Shown piece by piece: positions 18,385 to 28,379 of a stretch of 64,000 nt of DNA (positions are counted from its first letter, which is position 1; the number at the start of each line of letters is the position of its first letter). The translations under genes and the position numbers were made by a program. This stretch comes from Enterococcus innesii (GTDB lineage Bacteria > Bacillota > Bacilli > Lactobacillales > Enterococcaceae), in assembly GCA_018982785.1 (NCBI GenBank), contig JAHHEN010000003.1, forward strand, positions 248,001-312,000, written 5' to 3'. The notes below the pieces were generated by a model. The model had not been told where the DNA came from and did no database searches. It saw only the letters and a list, made by a program, of their open reading frames with translations.

Positions 18385-19503
18385 ATGACAGAAGGAATCG
18401 AAGAAATTCACTGTATCGGCTGCGGGGCATTGATTCAAACAACAAACCCTAACGAATTGGGTTACACCCCGCAATCTGCATTAGAAAAAGGAATTGAATC
18501 AGGAGAAGTCTATTGTCAACGTTGCTTCCGCTTGCGCCATTACAATGAGATTCAAGATGTTTCGCTGACAGACGATGATTTTCTGCGTTTACTGAATGAA
18601 ATCGGAGAAAAAGATGCCTTGATCGTTAATGTCGTCGATATTTTTGATTTTAATGGTTCATTGATCCCTGGACTGCACCGCTTTGTTGGGAATAATCCTG
18701 TCTTATTAGTGGGCAACAAGGTGGATATTTTACCGAAATCTTTGAAAAAATCGAAGATGACCCAATGGATGAAGGAACGGGCTCATGAAGCTGGCTTAAG
18801 ACCCGTCGATGTATTATTGACGAGCGCCAAGAAACCAGGTGAAACGGAAGCTTTACTGCAAGGGATCGAAACGTATCGTGAAGGACGCGATGTGTATGTG
18901 GTGGGTGTGACGAATGTTGGAAAATCAACATTGATCAATCAAATCATCAAACAAACAGCAGGGATCAACGAACTGATCACGACTTCGCGCTTTCCTGGAA
19001 CCACATTGGATAAAATCGAGATTCCCTTGGACGATGGGCACTTTTTGATCGACACACCAGGAATCATTCATCGTCATCAAATGGCGCATTATCTAGGTAA
19101 AAAAGATCTAAAAATCGTGGCACCAGCCAAAGAGATCAAACCGAAAGTGTATCAATTGAATCCAGAACAAACCTTGTTCTTAGGAGGACTTGCCCGATTT
19201 GATTTCATTCAAGGAGAACGCAGTTCATTTATTGCTTATGTAGCAAATGATGTGGCGATCCATCGGACCAAATTAACGAAAGCCGATGAATTTTATGAGA
19301 AACATGTTGGTGGGCTGCTGCAGCCGCCACGAGCAGATGAAGTGGCGGATTTTCCTGAACTCGTCCGTTTTGAATTTTCAATCAAAGAAAAAACCGATAT
19401 CGTTTTTGCGGGACTTGGCTGGATCACGATCACCAAACCGTGTGTCATCGCCGGGTGGGCACCAAAGGGTGTCGATGTGCTTAGACGTAAAGCATTAGTA
19501 TAA
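18385..19503 (+). CDS. yqeH: YqeH, circularly permuted GTPase for 30S assembly
   Basis: An N-terminal treble-clef zinc finger (CIGCG...CQRC) is followed by GTPase motifs in permuted order: NKVD (G4), then SAKK (G5), then the P-loop GVTNVGKST (G1) and DTPG (G3). YqeH acts in 30S ribosome maturation. The start at 18385 is preferred over the ATG 15 nt earlier because GGAGGAA precedes it. It follows yqeG by 1 bp. Confidence 0.92.
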   Translation: MTEGIEEIHCIGCGALIQTTNPNELGYTPQSALEKGIESGEVYCQRCFRLRHYNEIQDVSLTDDDFLRLLNEIGEKDALIVNVVDIFDFNGSLIPGLHRFVGNNPVLLVGNKVDILPKSLKKSKMTQWMKERAHEAGLRPVDVLLTSAKKPGETEALLQGIETYREGRDVYVVGVTNVGKSTLINQIIKQTAGINELITTSRFPGTTLDKIEIPLDDGHFLIDTPGIIHRHQMAHYLGKKDLKIVAPAKEIKPKVYQLNPEQTLFLGGLARFDFIQGERSSFIAYVANDVAIHRTKLTKADEFYEKHVGGLLQPPRADEVADFPELVRFEFSIKEKTDIVFAGLGWITITKPCVIAGWAPKGVDVLRRKALV

Positions 19504-19518
19504 GGAAGAAGGAAGATT

Positions 19519-19830
19519 ATGGACTTACGAGGAAAACAAAAAAGATTTTTACGAAGTGAAGCGCACCATTTAAACCCGATTTTTCAAATCGGCAAAGGCG
19601 GCTTGAATGACGCAATGATGGCGCAAATTGAAGAAGCACTAGAAAAACGAGAATTGATCAAAGTCTCATTGCTCCAAAATACCGATGAGGTTGCTGACGA
19701 AGCAGCTGAAACGATCCGTGAGAAAGTCGGCTGTGAAGTGGTACAGATCATCGGACGGGTGATTGTTTTATTCAAACCGTCAAGCAAAGAAAAATACCAA
19801 ACGATTTCAAGCAAAGTTCGTTCAATTTAG
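19519..19830 (+). CDS. yhbY: YhbY, CRM-domain RNA-binding protein
   Basis: 103 residues, a single CRM domain: LRSEAHHLNPIFQIGKGGLND with the conserved GKGG loop, then LIKVSLL and IGRVIVLFK. It is thought to bind pre-50S or 30S ribosomal RNA. It lies within the yqe cluster between yqeH and nadD. Confidence 0.9.
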   Translation: MDLRGKQKRFLRSEAHHLNPIFQIGKGGLNDAMMAQIEEALEKRELIKVSLLQNTDEVADEAAETIREKVGCEVVQIIGRVIVLFKPSSKEKYQTISSKVRSI

Positions 19831-19842
19831 GAGGGAAAAGGC

Positions 19843-20484
19843 ATGCAAGGACAAACATTTGGCAAGGTACAAACGGTCTTAGAAACACAAACACAAGAAC
19901 TGGTACCGAAAAAGCAAGTGGGCATTCTTGGTGGAAATTTTAATCCAGTACACTACGCACATCTGGTCATGGGTGAGCAAGTAGGGCAAGCATTAGGGCT
20001 GGATAAAGTTTATTTCATGCCTGAGTATTTACCGCCTCATGTTGATGAGAAAAAGACGATCCCCGCTGAGCATCGTTTAGCGATGTTGGAGTTGGCGATC
20101 GCCGATAATCCGCGATTTGCTGTAGAGACCATTGAGTTGGAACGAAAAGGGAAGAGTTATACGGTTGATACGATGCGGGAATTGACAGCTAAGAATCCAG
20201 ATACTAATTATTATTTTATCATTGGCGGGGATATGGTGAACTATTTACCAAAATGGCATCAAATCGATGAGCTGATGGAATTGGTAACGTTTGTGGGGGT
20301 TCGCCGCCCGGAAGTGCCCATTGACAGTCCATACCCGATTATTTGGATTGATATCCCCTTGATGGATGTCAGCTCAACGACAATTCGTAAAAAAGTACAA
20401 CAAGGTTGTTCCGTTCGCTACTTATTGCCAGATAATGTGTTACACTATATTCAAGAAAAGGGGTTGTACTTGAATGAAGAGTGA
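19843..20484 (+). CDS. nadD: Nicotinate-nucleotide adenylyltransferase
   Basis: NadD converts nicotinate mononucleotide to deamido-NAD. The nucleotidyltransferase motif is GGNFNPVHYAHL and the C-terminal motif is SSTTIRKK. It is 213 residues, with an N-terminal extension of about 26 residues before the core; AGGAGGG is correctly placed before the first ATG. It overlaps yqeK by 11 nt. Confidence 0.92.
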   Translation: MQGQTFGKVQTVLETQTQELVPKKQVGILGGNFNPVHYAHLVMGEQVGQALGLDKVYFMPEYLPPHVDEKKTIPAEHRLAMLELAIADNPRFAVETIELERKGKSYTVDTMRELTAKNPDTNYYFIIGGDMVNYLPKWHQIDELMELVTFVGVRRPEVPIDSPYPIIWIDIPLMDVSSTTIRKKVQQGCSVRYLLPDNVLHYIQEKGLYLNEE

Positions 20485-21073
20485 ACACTACACACAAGCA
20501 GAACGGGAACTTTTGATGCAAAAGGTCCAAATGCAGATGAGTCAAAAGCGCTTTGAGCATGTGTTGGGTGTCGAAAAAACCGCCGTTGCCCTTGCGGAAA
20601 AATATGGCGCTTCACCGGTCAAAGCCAGCATTGCTGCTTTGACTCATGATTATGCAAAGGAACGCAGCGATGAAGAATTTCGATTAGTCATTCGTAGAGA
20701 TGGATTTGATTTGGATCTCTTGAACTGGAACAATGCGATCTGGCATGGACTCGTCGGTGCTGATTTCGTTCAACGAGAATTAGAGATCGATGATGAAGAA
20801 ATCTTACAAGCGATCCGTTTGCACACCACCGGAGCTGCCAAGATGAGCCTAATAGATAAAATCATCTATGTGGCAGATTATATCGAACCCGGACGAACGT
20901 TTCCTGGAGTCGTTGAGGCTAGGGAAATCGCAATGATCGACTTAGATGCCGCTGTTGCTTACGAAACGAAACATACCTTGCTTCATTTGATCGAAACAGA
21001 AGCAGTTATCTACCCAAAAACGATCGAAACCTACAATTTTTGGGTAGCCAAATATAGGAGGGAATTACCATAG
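20474..21073 (+). CDS. yqeK: YqeK, HD-domain Ap4A hydrolase
   Basis: 199 residues with the HD metal site LTHDYAKE, early His in FEHVLGVEKTA and YVADYIEPGR. YqeK proteins cleave diadenosine tetraphosphate symmetrically. The start overlaps nadD. The TAG stop (21071-21073) overlaps the apparent ATA start of rsfS. Confidence 0.9.
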   Translation: MKSEHYTQAERELLMQKVQMQMSQKRFEHVLGVEKTAVALAEKYGASPVKASIAALTHDYAKERSDEEFRLVIRRDGFDLDLLNWNNAIWHGLVGADFVQRELEIDDEEILQAIRLHTTGAAKMSLIDKIIYVADYIEPGRTFPGVVEAREIAMIDLDAAVAYETKHTLLHLIETEAVIYPKTIETYNFWVAKYRRELP

Positions 21074-21426
21074 ATAGTCAGAAAATATTAGAAATTGCTG
21101 TAAAAGCCGCCGATTCAAAACATGCCGAAGATATTATGGCATTAGATGTGCGGGAAATCTCTTTACTAGCAGATTACTTTGTGATCTGTTCAGGAAATAG
21201 TGAACGTCAAATCAATGCGATCATCGATGAAGTCATCGATAAAGAAGAAGAAAATCAAGTATCTGTTCGCCGTGTCGAAGGAAAAGATGGTGGAAAATGG
21301 GTCTTGATCGATTTAGGTGACGTGATCGTTCACGTATTCAGTGCCTCAGAACGTGCTTTTTACAACCTAGAAAAATTATGGTCTGATGCGCCGCTTGTGG
21401 ATCTTAATGAATGGGTCGTGGCGTAA
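21070..21426 (+). CDS. rsfS: Ribosomal silencing factor RsfS, apparent ATA start
   Basis: RsfS binds ribosomal protein L14 and blocks subunit joining in starved cells. The conserved N-terminal segment (SQKILEIAVKAADSKHAEDI) lies upstream of the first ATG (21136), so that ATG is internal. The only position with a proper site is ATA at 21070: AGGAGG at 21056-21061 and an 8-nt spacer. ATA would be a very rare start codon; the alternative is a G-to-A error or mutation of ATG. The downstream part (LADYFVICSGNSERQ...GKWVLIDLGDVIVHVF) is normal. The stop overlaps the next ATG (TAATG). Confidence 0.85.
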   Translation: MDSQKILEIAVKAADSKHAEDIMALDVREISLLADYFVICSGNSERQINAIIDEVIDKEEENQVSVRRVEGKDGGKWVLIDLGDVIVHVFSASERAFYNLEKLWSDAPLVDLNEWVVA

Positions 21427-22154
21427 TGGCTTACGAAACCTTCGCATTTGTCTATGACGAAGTAATGGATTCCAGTCTCTATAAAAAGTGGCTGGATTTT
21501 TCTTGTCGTCATTTAGGAGAAAGAAAACAGCTGTTAGAATTGGCTTGTGGAACCGGTGCGTTAGCCGTTGAATTTGCCAAGGCTGGTTTTGATGTGACTG
21601 GGTTGGATCTTTCAGAAGAGATGCTGATGATCGCTAGTCAACGGGCTGAAAAAGAAGCGGCAGTTGTGCAGTTTGTTGCGGGTGACATGCTGGATCTCGT
21701 AGATGTTGGCACCTATCAAGCAATTACCTGTTATTCTGACTCCCTTTGCTACATGGAAGACGAGCAGAGTGTGCAGCAAGTTTTTGATGGTGTTTACAGT
21801 TGTTTAGAAGAAGATGGCGTGTTTTTATTTGATGTGCATTCTTTATATCAAATCGATGAAGTCTTTCCTGATTATAGCTATCATTACCAAACCGATGAAT
21901 TTGCCTTTCTTTGGGAAAGCTATCAAGGCGAAAAAGACCATAGCATTGAACACTTCTTGACCTTTTTTGTTGCACAAGAGAATGGCTTGTTTGAACGCTT
22001 AGATGAGCTTCATCAAGAAAGAACCTATCCTCTCGAAAGCTATTTAAGAATGTTAGAAAATGCTGGTTTTGCTAATGTTGAATGCTACGCCGATTTTATC
22101 GATACGAAACCAAATGAAAAAAGCCGTCGCTGGTTTTTTGTCTGCCATAAGTAA
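21426..22154 (+). CDS. yqeM: YqeM, class I SAM-dependent methyltransferase
   Basis: 242 residues with SAM motif I LLELACGTGALAVEFA, then LDLSEEML. The MAYETFAFVYDEVMD start is typical of the YqeM family. The methyl acceptor is unknown. The ATG at 21426 shares one base with the rsfS stop, implying coupling; the in-frame ATG at 21411 is less likely. Confidence 0.85.
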   Translation: MAYETFAFVYDEVMDSSLYKKWLDFSCRHLGERKQLLELACGTGALAVEFAKAGFDVTGLDLSEEMLMIASQRAEKEAAVVQFVAGDMLDLVDVGTYQAITCYSDSLCYMEDEQSVQQVFDGVYSCLEEDGVFLFDVHSLYQIDEVFPDYSYHYQTDEFAFLWESYQGEKDHSIEHFLTFFVAQENGLFERLDELHQERTYPLESYLRMLENAGFANVECYADFIDTKPNEKSRRWFFVCHK

Positions 22155-22181
22155 CCGTTATGTAAAACAGGAGGGATGTCG

Positions 22182-23348
22182 ATGAAGGCTTGCGGACTAG
22201 TCGTAGAATATAATCCTTTTCACCATGGACACCAATACCACGTGGACAAAGCCCGGCAAGTAACGAACGCTGATGTCGTCGTTGCGGTGATGAGTGGAAA
22301 TTTTTTACAGCGTGGTGAACCGGCAATCATCGATAAATGGCAGCGAGCCCAAGCGGCATTGCAAAATGGCGTCGATTTGGTCGTTGAACTGCCATCCGCT
22401 TGGGCCGTCCAGTCTGCTGATTTTTTTGCAGCGGGAGCGATTAAGATCTTACAAGATCTGCAATGTGATTCTTTGTGTTTTGGAACAGATGCGAAAGAAC
22501 CCTTTGACTATGCAAAGTTCGCTCAGTTTGAAAAAGAAAATCAGCGGATGATCGATGACGCATTCCAACGCATAGCTAGGCAAAATGCTACCTATAGTCA
22601 AAATATGAGTGCGGTCCTCAGTGAGCTTTATCCTGAGTACCATGTAGAAAAAGATCAGCCGAATCATCTGTTAGGTATGGCGTATGCACGGGAAGTGTTA
22701 CATTATGAAAAACCATTGCGCTTGGTCCCCATCCAACGTGTTGCGGCGTCCTATCATTCAGAACAATTCGATCATCCAACGATCGCCAGTGCAACAGCCA
22801 TTCGCCAAGCAATCAAACAAGGTGCAGCTGTTGCGGATTTTGTTCCTGAAGCCACACAAAACTTTCTTTCACAAGCAACAGTCGACTGGGAAGCCTTTTG
22901 GCCGTATCTTCAATACCAGATCATTTCTGCCCCTCTTGAAAAATTAGCGGCTATTTACCAGATGGAAGAAGGATTAGAATATCGACTAAAACAATATGTG
23001 ACGGCGGCGGATTCTTTTGCAGATTTTATCAAGTTGTTAAAGACGAAACGTTATACCCAAACGCGCCTGCAGCGTCTTGCTTGTTATGTATTGTTCCAAG
23101 TGACAAAAGCTGAAATGAAGGAAGCCCAAGAACATCCCTTTATTCGGGTCTTAGGGTATACGAAGCAAGGGCAGCACTATTTAAAAGAGGTCAAAAAAGA
23201 GCTGACCCTGCCGCTGATCGCTAAATTCGGTAAGCAAGAAGCACAGCGCTATGGCTTGTCATTGCGGATCGACCAGATCTATCAACAAGGGAATGCTCAA
23301 ATCACAGAACAAAATTTTCGAAGAATTCCGCTTTTTATTGATAAATAA
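22182..23348 (+). CDS. tmcAL: tRNA(Met) cytidine acetate ligase
   Basis: 388 residues. The N-terminal nucleotidyltransferase-like domain starts ACGLVVEYNPFHHGHQYH (HXGH) and continues VAVMSGNFLQRGEPAI. TmcAL (formerly YlbM) acetylates the wobble cytidine of elongator tRNA-Met using acetate and ATP. The ATG at 22182 is chosen because AGGAGGG ends 6 nt upstream, whereas the ATG at 22176 touches that site. Confidence 0.9.
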   Translation: MKACGLVVEYNPFHHGHQYHVDKARQVTNADVVVAVMSGNFLQRGEPAIIDKWQRAQAALQNGVDLVVELPSAWAVQSADFFAAGAIKILQDLQCDSLCFGTDAKEPFDYAKFAQFEKENQRMIDDAFQRIARQNATYSQNMSAVLSELYPEYHVEKDQPNHLLGMAYAREVLHYEKPLRLVPIQRVAASYHSEQFDHPTIASATAIRQAIKQGAAVADFVPEATQNFLSQATVDWEAFWPYLQYQIISAPLEKLAAIYQMEEGLEYRLKQYVTAADSFADFIKLLKTKRYTQTRLQRLACYVLFQVTKAEMKEAQEHPFIRVLGYTKQGQHYLKEVKKELTLPLIAKFGKQEAQRYGLSLRIDQIYQQGNAQITEQNFRRIPLFIDK

Positions 23349-23427
23349 GTGAAAATTACTTCACAGAACGCCATTTGACAAGTATAATGAATAAGGATTT
23401 TTAAAAACAAGAAAGCGAAGTGAAATC

Positions 23428-24150
23428 ATGGGTCGTAAATGGGCAAATATCGTAGCGAAGAAAACTGCTAAAGATGCAAACAATAGCCGAGTTTATGCAA
23501 AATTTGGAATCGAAATCTACGCAGCAGCAAAATCGGGTGATCCTGATCCTCACGCGAACCAAAAATTACGCTTTGTTATCGAACGTGCGAAAACCTACAA
23601 TGTACCAAAACACATTATTGACCGTGCGATTGAAAAAGCCAAAGGTTCTGGCGATGAACAATACTCAGAACTTCGATATGAAGGATTTGGACCAAACGGA
23701 TCTATGGTGATCGTCGATACTTTGACAAACAACGTCAATCGGACTGCAGCCGATGTTCGGGCCGCGTTTGGTAAAAACGGCGGGAACATGGGCGTTTCAG
23801 GTGCAGTTGCTTATATGTTTGATAACACAGCATTATTTGGCTTTGCCGGTGACGATGCGGATGAGATCTTAGAATACTTGATGGACAAAGAGATCGATGT
23901 TCGTGATGTTGTTGAAGAAGATGGACAAATCATCGTTCACGGTGAACCAAGTGACTTCCATGCCATTCAAGAAGCCTTGAAAGAAAAAGGAATCACTGAA
24001 TTCTCAATTGCAGAAATGCAAATGATTCCTCAAAATGAAGTAACCTTGACGGGTGACGATCTAGAAAAATTCGAAAAAATGATCGATGTGTTAGAAGATC
24101 TTGAAGACGTACAAAACGTCTATCACAATGTGGCAGACGCCGAAGAATAA
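23428..24150 (+). CDS. yebC: YebC/PmpR-family DNA-binding or translation factor
   Basis: 240 residues starting [20 protein letters not shown], the YebC signature, with [25 protein letters not shown]. The family is annotated as transcriptional regulators; recent work on YebC homologues also links them to translation of proline-rich stretches. It is a single gene with its own terminator. Confidence 0.9.
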   Translation: MGRKWANIVAKKTAKDANNSRVYAKFGIEIYAAAKSGDPDPHANQKLRFVIERAKTYNVPKHIIDRAIEKAKGSGDEQYSELRYEGFGPNGSMVIVDTLTNNVNRTAADVRAAFGKNGGNMGVSGAVAYMFDNTALFGFAGDDADEILEYLMDKEIDVRDVVEEDGQIIVHGEPSDFHAIQEALKEKGITEFSIAEMQMIPQNEVTLTGDDLEKFEKMIDVLEDLEDVQNVYHNVADAEE

Positions 24151-24158
24151 AACGCACT

Positions 24159-24192
24159 TGGCAGCCTAGAGGTAATCTGGCTGCCATTTTTT
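24159..24192 (+). terminator. Terminator after yebC
   Basis: The stem TGGCAGCC/GGCTGCCA is followed by six T. Confidence 0.88.
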
Positions 24193-24296
24193 GGTGTTTT
24201 TTTTTCAATGGGTTTTCCATTGCTTAGCCAAGTGAAAAAACAAGAGAGCGAGAAGCACTTCTCTTGAAAATTCTTCCAGATTCATTATCTTTTCAG

Positions 24297-24326
24297 TTGG
24301 TTTCTAGGCATTTTATATGTTATGAT
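24297..24326 (+). promoter_or_regulatory. Promoter of the unknown gene at 24363
   Basis: TTGGTT, an 18-nt spacer and TATGAT with an extended -10 TG (24318-24319). Confidence 0.6.
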
Positions 24327-24362
24327 TTACTACATAAGCAAACAACTCGTTAGGGGGCAGAC

Positions 24363-25022
24363 ATGGAAGAAAAAATCGTTTTAGAGCCATTTAATCGAAT
24401 CTTAAGTGGTTTTGAGAAGCTAGCAGAAGTGTCTGTATCGATTTCTGACTGTTCGGCCCTTTGCCGAAAATATAAAAAGTATGGGGTAGAGGGGTATCGT
24501 TTGGGCGATTATCGTGGTTCTTCCTACTTAAATCGTTATTTAAACGTCGTGGTTGATCGCGCACCATTATTGATTTATAAAGAGCGTTTTTTGATTCCAT
24601 TAGTCTTTCGCATGTCGGAATACTCTGAACGACTTTTTATCGATGAGTACCGAATGGAAGGGTTCTTCTTGCTGTTGGATTGGCTTTTAGAGCACCGACC
24701 AGAAAAAGCAATTATTGATTATAAACGAACGCGTGCTTTGCCTCACAGAAAAGAATTTGTTATCGATAGTTCATATGTACTTTTTCGATTGACAGAAATT
24801 CTTGATGGGGCTGGCTTCCCTCTTAGTCGCTTTACGACGATTGAGGAATTCAGTCAATGGAATCGTACCCATCGCTTGATCGATAACGGCAGTATCGGCC
24901 GACATACAAAATTATTCGTTCCAGAAGATCCAGAACACGTTTCTGAGCTGCAAATGATTTTAACCATCGTCGGGATGCGTTATCCAGAAACCCGCTTGTT
25001 TATCGGCGAATTAAAAGGCTAA
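24363..25022 (+). CDS. Conserved hypothetical protein, unknown function
   Basis: 219 residues, soluble, with no signal peptide or membrane helix. I do not recognise a family. It is rich in Arg, Tyr and Glu, contains two Cys early (SDCSALCRKY), and ends with a possible beta-alpha unit (LFVPEDPEHVSELQMILTIV). It has its own promoter and a bidirectional terminator, so it is a stand-alone unit between yebC and helD. Confidence 0.6.
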   Translation: MEEKIVLEPFNRILSGFEKLAEVSVSISDCSALCRKYKKYGVEGYRLGDYRGSSYLNRYLNVVVDRAPLLIYKERFLIPLVFRMSEYSERLFIDEYRMEGFFLLLDWLLEHRPEKAIIDYKRTRALPHRKEFVIDSSYVLFRLTEILDGAGFPLSRFTTIEEFSQWNRTHRLIDNGSIGRHTKLFVPEDPEHVSELQMILTIVGMRYPETRLFIGELKG

Positions 25023-25024
25023 AA

Positions 25025-25078
25025 AACATCACTTTCGACTGTTTCTTCAAATGAAACAAGCCGATCGTGATGTTTTTT
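25025..25078. terminator. Bidirectional terminator between 24363-gene and helD
   Basis: AACATCAC/GTGATGTT encloses a second hairpin (GTTTC...GAAAC). Six T follow on the plus strand, and A residues precede it, so it can also end the converging helD transcript. Confidence 0.85.
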
Positions 25079-25087
25079 GTTAGTTTT

Positions 25088-27366
25088 TTAGTCAATCTTT
25101 GATGCTTCTTGGAACTGATAAGTGGTAGGATCAGCTTTTGCTAGCAGCGGCAATTCCTCATGGGTGACGACGGTCAACTGATGCATCGCCCGTGTCGCCA
25201 TTGTATAAAAAATCAATTGGTCTTGTTCAGTCACGAAAGTGGCACCTGGTGTCCAGACAAATACTTGGTCAAACTCTAGCCCTTTTGCTAAAAAGGCCGG
25301 GAAGATCATCACATTGCGTTTCATGAAGTCTTCTTCAGAGGTGATCAGCTGCACTTGTTCCTGCATTGTTTCTGCCAGCTGGGCATATAACTGCTGGCAA
25401 TCCTTTGCGGTTTTACAAATGATCGCGGTGCGCCAACGCTGATTCTCAGCTGCGTCAAGAATACTAGTTTCTAGGAAAGCCAGATTTTCAGTTGCAGTTC
25501 CTTTAGTAATTACTGGTACCGCACCTTTACGAGCCGTCAATTCCACTTGATCACTGCCCACTAAAAATTGATTGGCGAAATCTGTGATTTCCTTAGTCGA
25601 ACGATAGCTGGTTTTCAATTGATAACGTTTCACACGTTCGTGGGGGAATAATTCTGCTAATGCCCCGACGATCGTTTCATTGCCATACACTTTTTGATTC
25701 AAATCGCCGCAAAGGGTGATACCAGCCTTTGGATAAAGCTGACGCAGCAATGCCACTTGGGCAGGTGGGAAATCTTGCATTTCATCGATAAAGATAAACC
25801 GAGCTTTTTCTTCGACGTGAACAGGATAGAGCTGTTTAATCAGTAAGAAAAACAAAACGGCGTCTTCTTGTTTGATTTGTCTTTGGCGCATACCTTGACG
25901 AATGTCGGCAATACTTTGCTGCCAAGCCGCAGCCTCGATGCCAGTTTCTTTGACTGCAGCAGACTCAACCGATTGTAGAAAGTGTAAGTATTGTTTGGCT
26001 TGGTTGATAAACTGAAAGTTTTTCACTCCCCGCGTCAAGGAACGGAACTTCTTGCGGACGATTTGCTGTCTGAGCTTCTTCCGTAAACGGCGTTCGTTTT
26101 CTTCGCTGTATTCTTGATGAGGATCGTTGGCGAATACTTGTTGCAATTGTTCTTCGGTCGCTTCTTTGACCCAGTCTTTTTTGGCTTCATCTTTTTCCAA
26201 GCCGCCGATTTTTTTAATAATTTCGTTTGAAGCAGTTGGGTTCTTTGGTAAATCGGCAGTTCATTATTGGTTTCTTGATACCAGCGGCGAATTTGTTCTT
26301 TTGTCAAATAGGTTTGCCCTTGGATTTTTAGATCACGGAACAAGGGACCAATCGGTGCGATCGAACGGACATAACGGTTGATTTTTTCCACCAAGAAAAG
26401 ACTGCTTTTGATTTTTTCAATGGCGTCGTCGTCTCCGCTTAAAAAAGTTTCTTCTTGTTGGGTTTCTTTCGTCACTTCATAGCCAGTCAGAATCAATTGG
26501 ATAAAGTGGTGGAAGGTTCTTGTGGGCACTTCACTTTCCCCTAAAGAAGGCAGGACCATGGAAATATAATCAGAAAACAAATGATTGGGTGAAAACAGCA
26601 AGACTTGTTTTTCATTCAGCCATTTGCGATTACGGTAAAGTAAAAAGGCGACCCGCTGCAACAAAGCAGAGGTTTTCCCACTTCCAGCAATCCCTTCGAT
26701 CAGTAAGAATTTATTGGTGGTATCACGAATGATTTGGTTCTGCGCTTTTTGGATCGTTGAAACGATGTTACGCATTTGAGAAGAAGAGGCTTCATCCAAA
26801 ATTTCCAACAAAAATTCGTCATTGATGATCTCCGAAGTATCGACCATCGACAAGATTTCACCATTTTGAATTTTAAATTGGCGTTTCAAAAGCAATTCTA
26901 CCGTAAACCGATCAGTGTCTGTTTCGTAGAAGGTCTCACCAAGCTCTCCTTCATAGTAAAGATTGGCGATCGGTGCGCGCCAGTCAATGACGATCGTTTC
27001 TTCATCTTTGTCTCGTAATGAAGCGATCCCCAAATAGAGGGTCTCGGTCTCTTGTTCTTCTTTGAAATCGATTCGAGCAAAATACGGATTGCCCGCCATC
27101 GTTGTTAAGGTTTTGACGCGTTTTTCTTGCGATTCTGCGGTTTGGTATTTTATCAGCAATTCTTGTTCATGCTGCTGGTACTCGATAACTGATTCATAAA
27201 AGGCTTCACTGTCGCCCCCGCGAATTTTCTTATCGGCGATTTCTTTTAATTGATCATCCATTTTAGCGGCTAACTCTTGTTTTTGCTGCGAAAGGATCGC
27301 TTGTTCTCTGTGGATCAGAGCAATGGTTTCATTAACATGTTGTTGTTCTTTTTGACGTTCGTTCAC
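25088..27366 (-). CDS. helD: HelD, UvrD-like RNA polymerase recycling factor (frameshifted in this sequence)
   Basis: HelD is a helicase-fold ATPase that releases RNA polymerase from nucleic acid. There is an N-terminal coiled arm (about 1-80), DWRAPIANLYYEG, Walker A EGIAGSGKTSALLQRVAF, and in the second part Walker B FIDEMQDF and QLKTSYRSTKEI. The frame breaks in a seven-T (plus strand) run at 26209-26215. One more base gives NEIIKKIGGLEKDEAKKDWV and a normal protein of about 759 residues. The start is GTG 27366 after AAGGAGG. Confidence 0.88.
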
Positions 27367-27399
27367 GAAGGATCCTCCTTAAAAAAATTGCGACATAAA

Positions 27400-27408
27400 A
27401 TTATAGCA
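27400..27408 (-). promoter_or_regulatory. Extended -10 promoter of helD
   Basis: On the reverse strand TGCTATAAT is an extended -10. The -35 region is weak. Confidence 0.6.
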
Positions 27409-27441
27409 TATTTTCCCTGCGAATGTCGTGGAAAAAAAGAA

Positions 27442-27472
27442 ACTATGCTAATATTTATAGAAAGAGCATAGT
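27442..27472 (+). repeat. Inverted repeat upstream of the ANT(6)-like gene
   Basis: ACTATGCT (27442-27449) and AGCATAGT (27465-27472) form an 8-bp perfect inverted repeat with a 15-bp AT-rich centre. It lies in the divergent region between helD and the adenylyltransferase gene, where an operator could sit; no T run follows, so it is not an intrinsic terminator. Confidence 0.5.
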
Positions 27473-27506
27473 AATTCAAAAATTAGTCGAATTAGAGGTG
27501 GAAAGA

Positions 27507-28379
27507 GTGAGGGAAGAAGCAGAACTACTCCGACTGATCCAATCGGTGGGCGAAGGTGTTGGGGCACGTGCCATCGGTTTATCTGGTTCACGGACCGATC
27601 CGCAGGCGCCAAAAGATTTTTTGCAAGACTTTGATGTGGTTTATGTAATGGATGATATTCAGCCCTTGGTCGATGATCCTTCATGGTTAGAAGCCTTTGG
27701 ACCGCTCATGATCAGGCAAACACCGGAAGCTAGCACCATCTATCCGCCCAGTCTGGGTGGTTGTTTTACGTACTTGATGCATTTTTTAGACGGAGTAAGA
27801 ATCGATCTCATGCTTTGTCCTCTTGCACTGGTCGATCGGCTGGCTAACGAACCAGGCTTGCAGCCGCTGCTTGATCCAGACCAATTACTAAGTTTTACTA
27901 ATCAAGCAAATCATTCGCATTACTGGATCAAGCGTCCGACCCAAGCCGCTTTTCGGGAACACTGCAACGAATTTTGGTGGGTAAGCACGTATGTCGTGAA
28001 AGGGCTGCTTCGAAAGCAGCTGATTTATGCTGCGGATCATTTATACACCATTTGTTGGCAAGAATTGTTATGGATTGAAGATTTGTTTGTTGCCCACACT
28101 CAGCAATTTCAGGTGAGTACTGGAAAAAATCATAAATACCTGCAGTCGTTTCTCACGGAAAAGGAGTGGCGGGAATTGACCTCATTGCTTGATTTTTCCA
28201 CGATCACTGCTTGCGGTCAGTCACTTTTGAAGATGCAAAAACGATTTGATGGCCAAGCAAAGAAAATTAGCGAGAAATTGGGATTGGCTTATGATTGGCA
28301 AGAAGCTGAGAATGTCCAAAAATATACGAAGTATTGGAGTGAAAAAAATTGGCAGATGAGACCAGAGAACCAAAAATAA
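27507..28379 (+). CDS. Aminoglycoside 6-adenylyltransferase-like, ANT(6) family
   Basis: 290 residues from GTG 27507, preceded by GAGGTGG. The N-terminus LLRLIQSVGEGVGARAIGLSG, then SRTDPQAPKDFLQDFDVVYVM, contains the nucleotidyltransferase GS and D-X-D residues; GVRIDLML holds the third acidic residue. This is the AadE/AadK-type family that adenylylates streptomycin. A chromosomal copy among housekeeping genes, without mobile elements, suggests an intrinsic gene, and real streptomycin activity is not assured. Confidence 0.75.
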   Translation: MREEAELLRLIQSVGEGVGARAIGLSGSRTDPQAPKDFLQDFDVVYVMDDIQPLVDDPSWLEAFGPLMIRQTPEASTIYPPSLGGCFTYLMHFLDGVRIDLMLCPLALVDRLANEPGLQPLLDPDQLLSFTNQANHSHYWIKRPTQAAFREHCNEFWWVSTYVVKGLLRKQLIYAADHLYTICWQELLWIEDLFVAHTQQFQVSTGKNHKYLQSFLTEKEWRELTSLLDFSTITACGQSLLKMQKRFDGQAKKISEKLGLAYDWQEAENVQKYTKYWSEKNWQMRPENQK

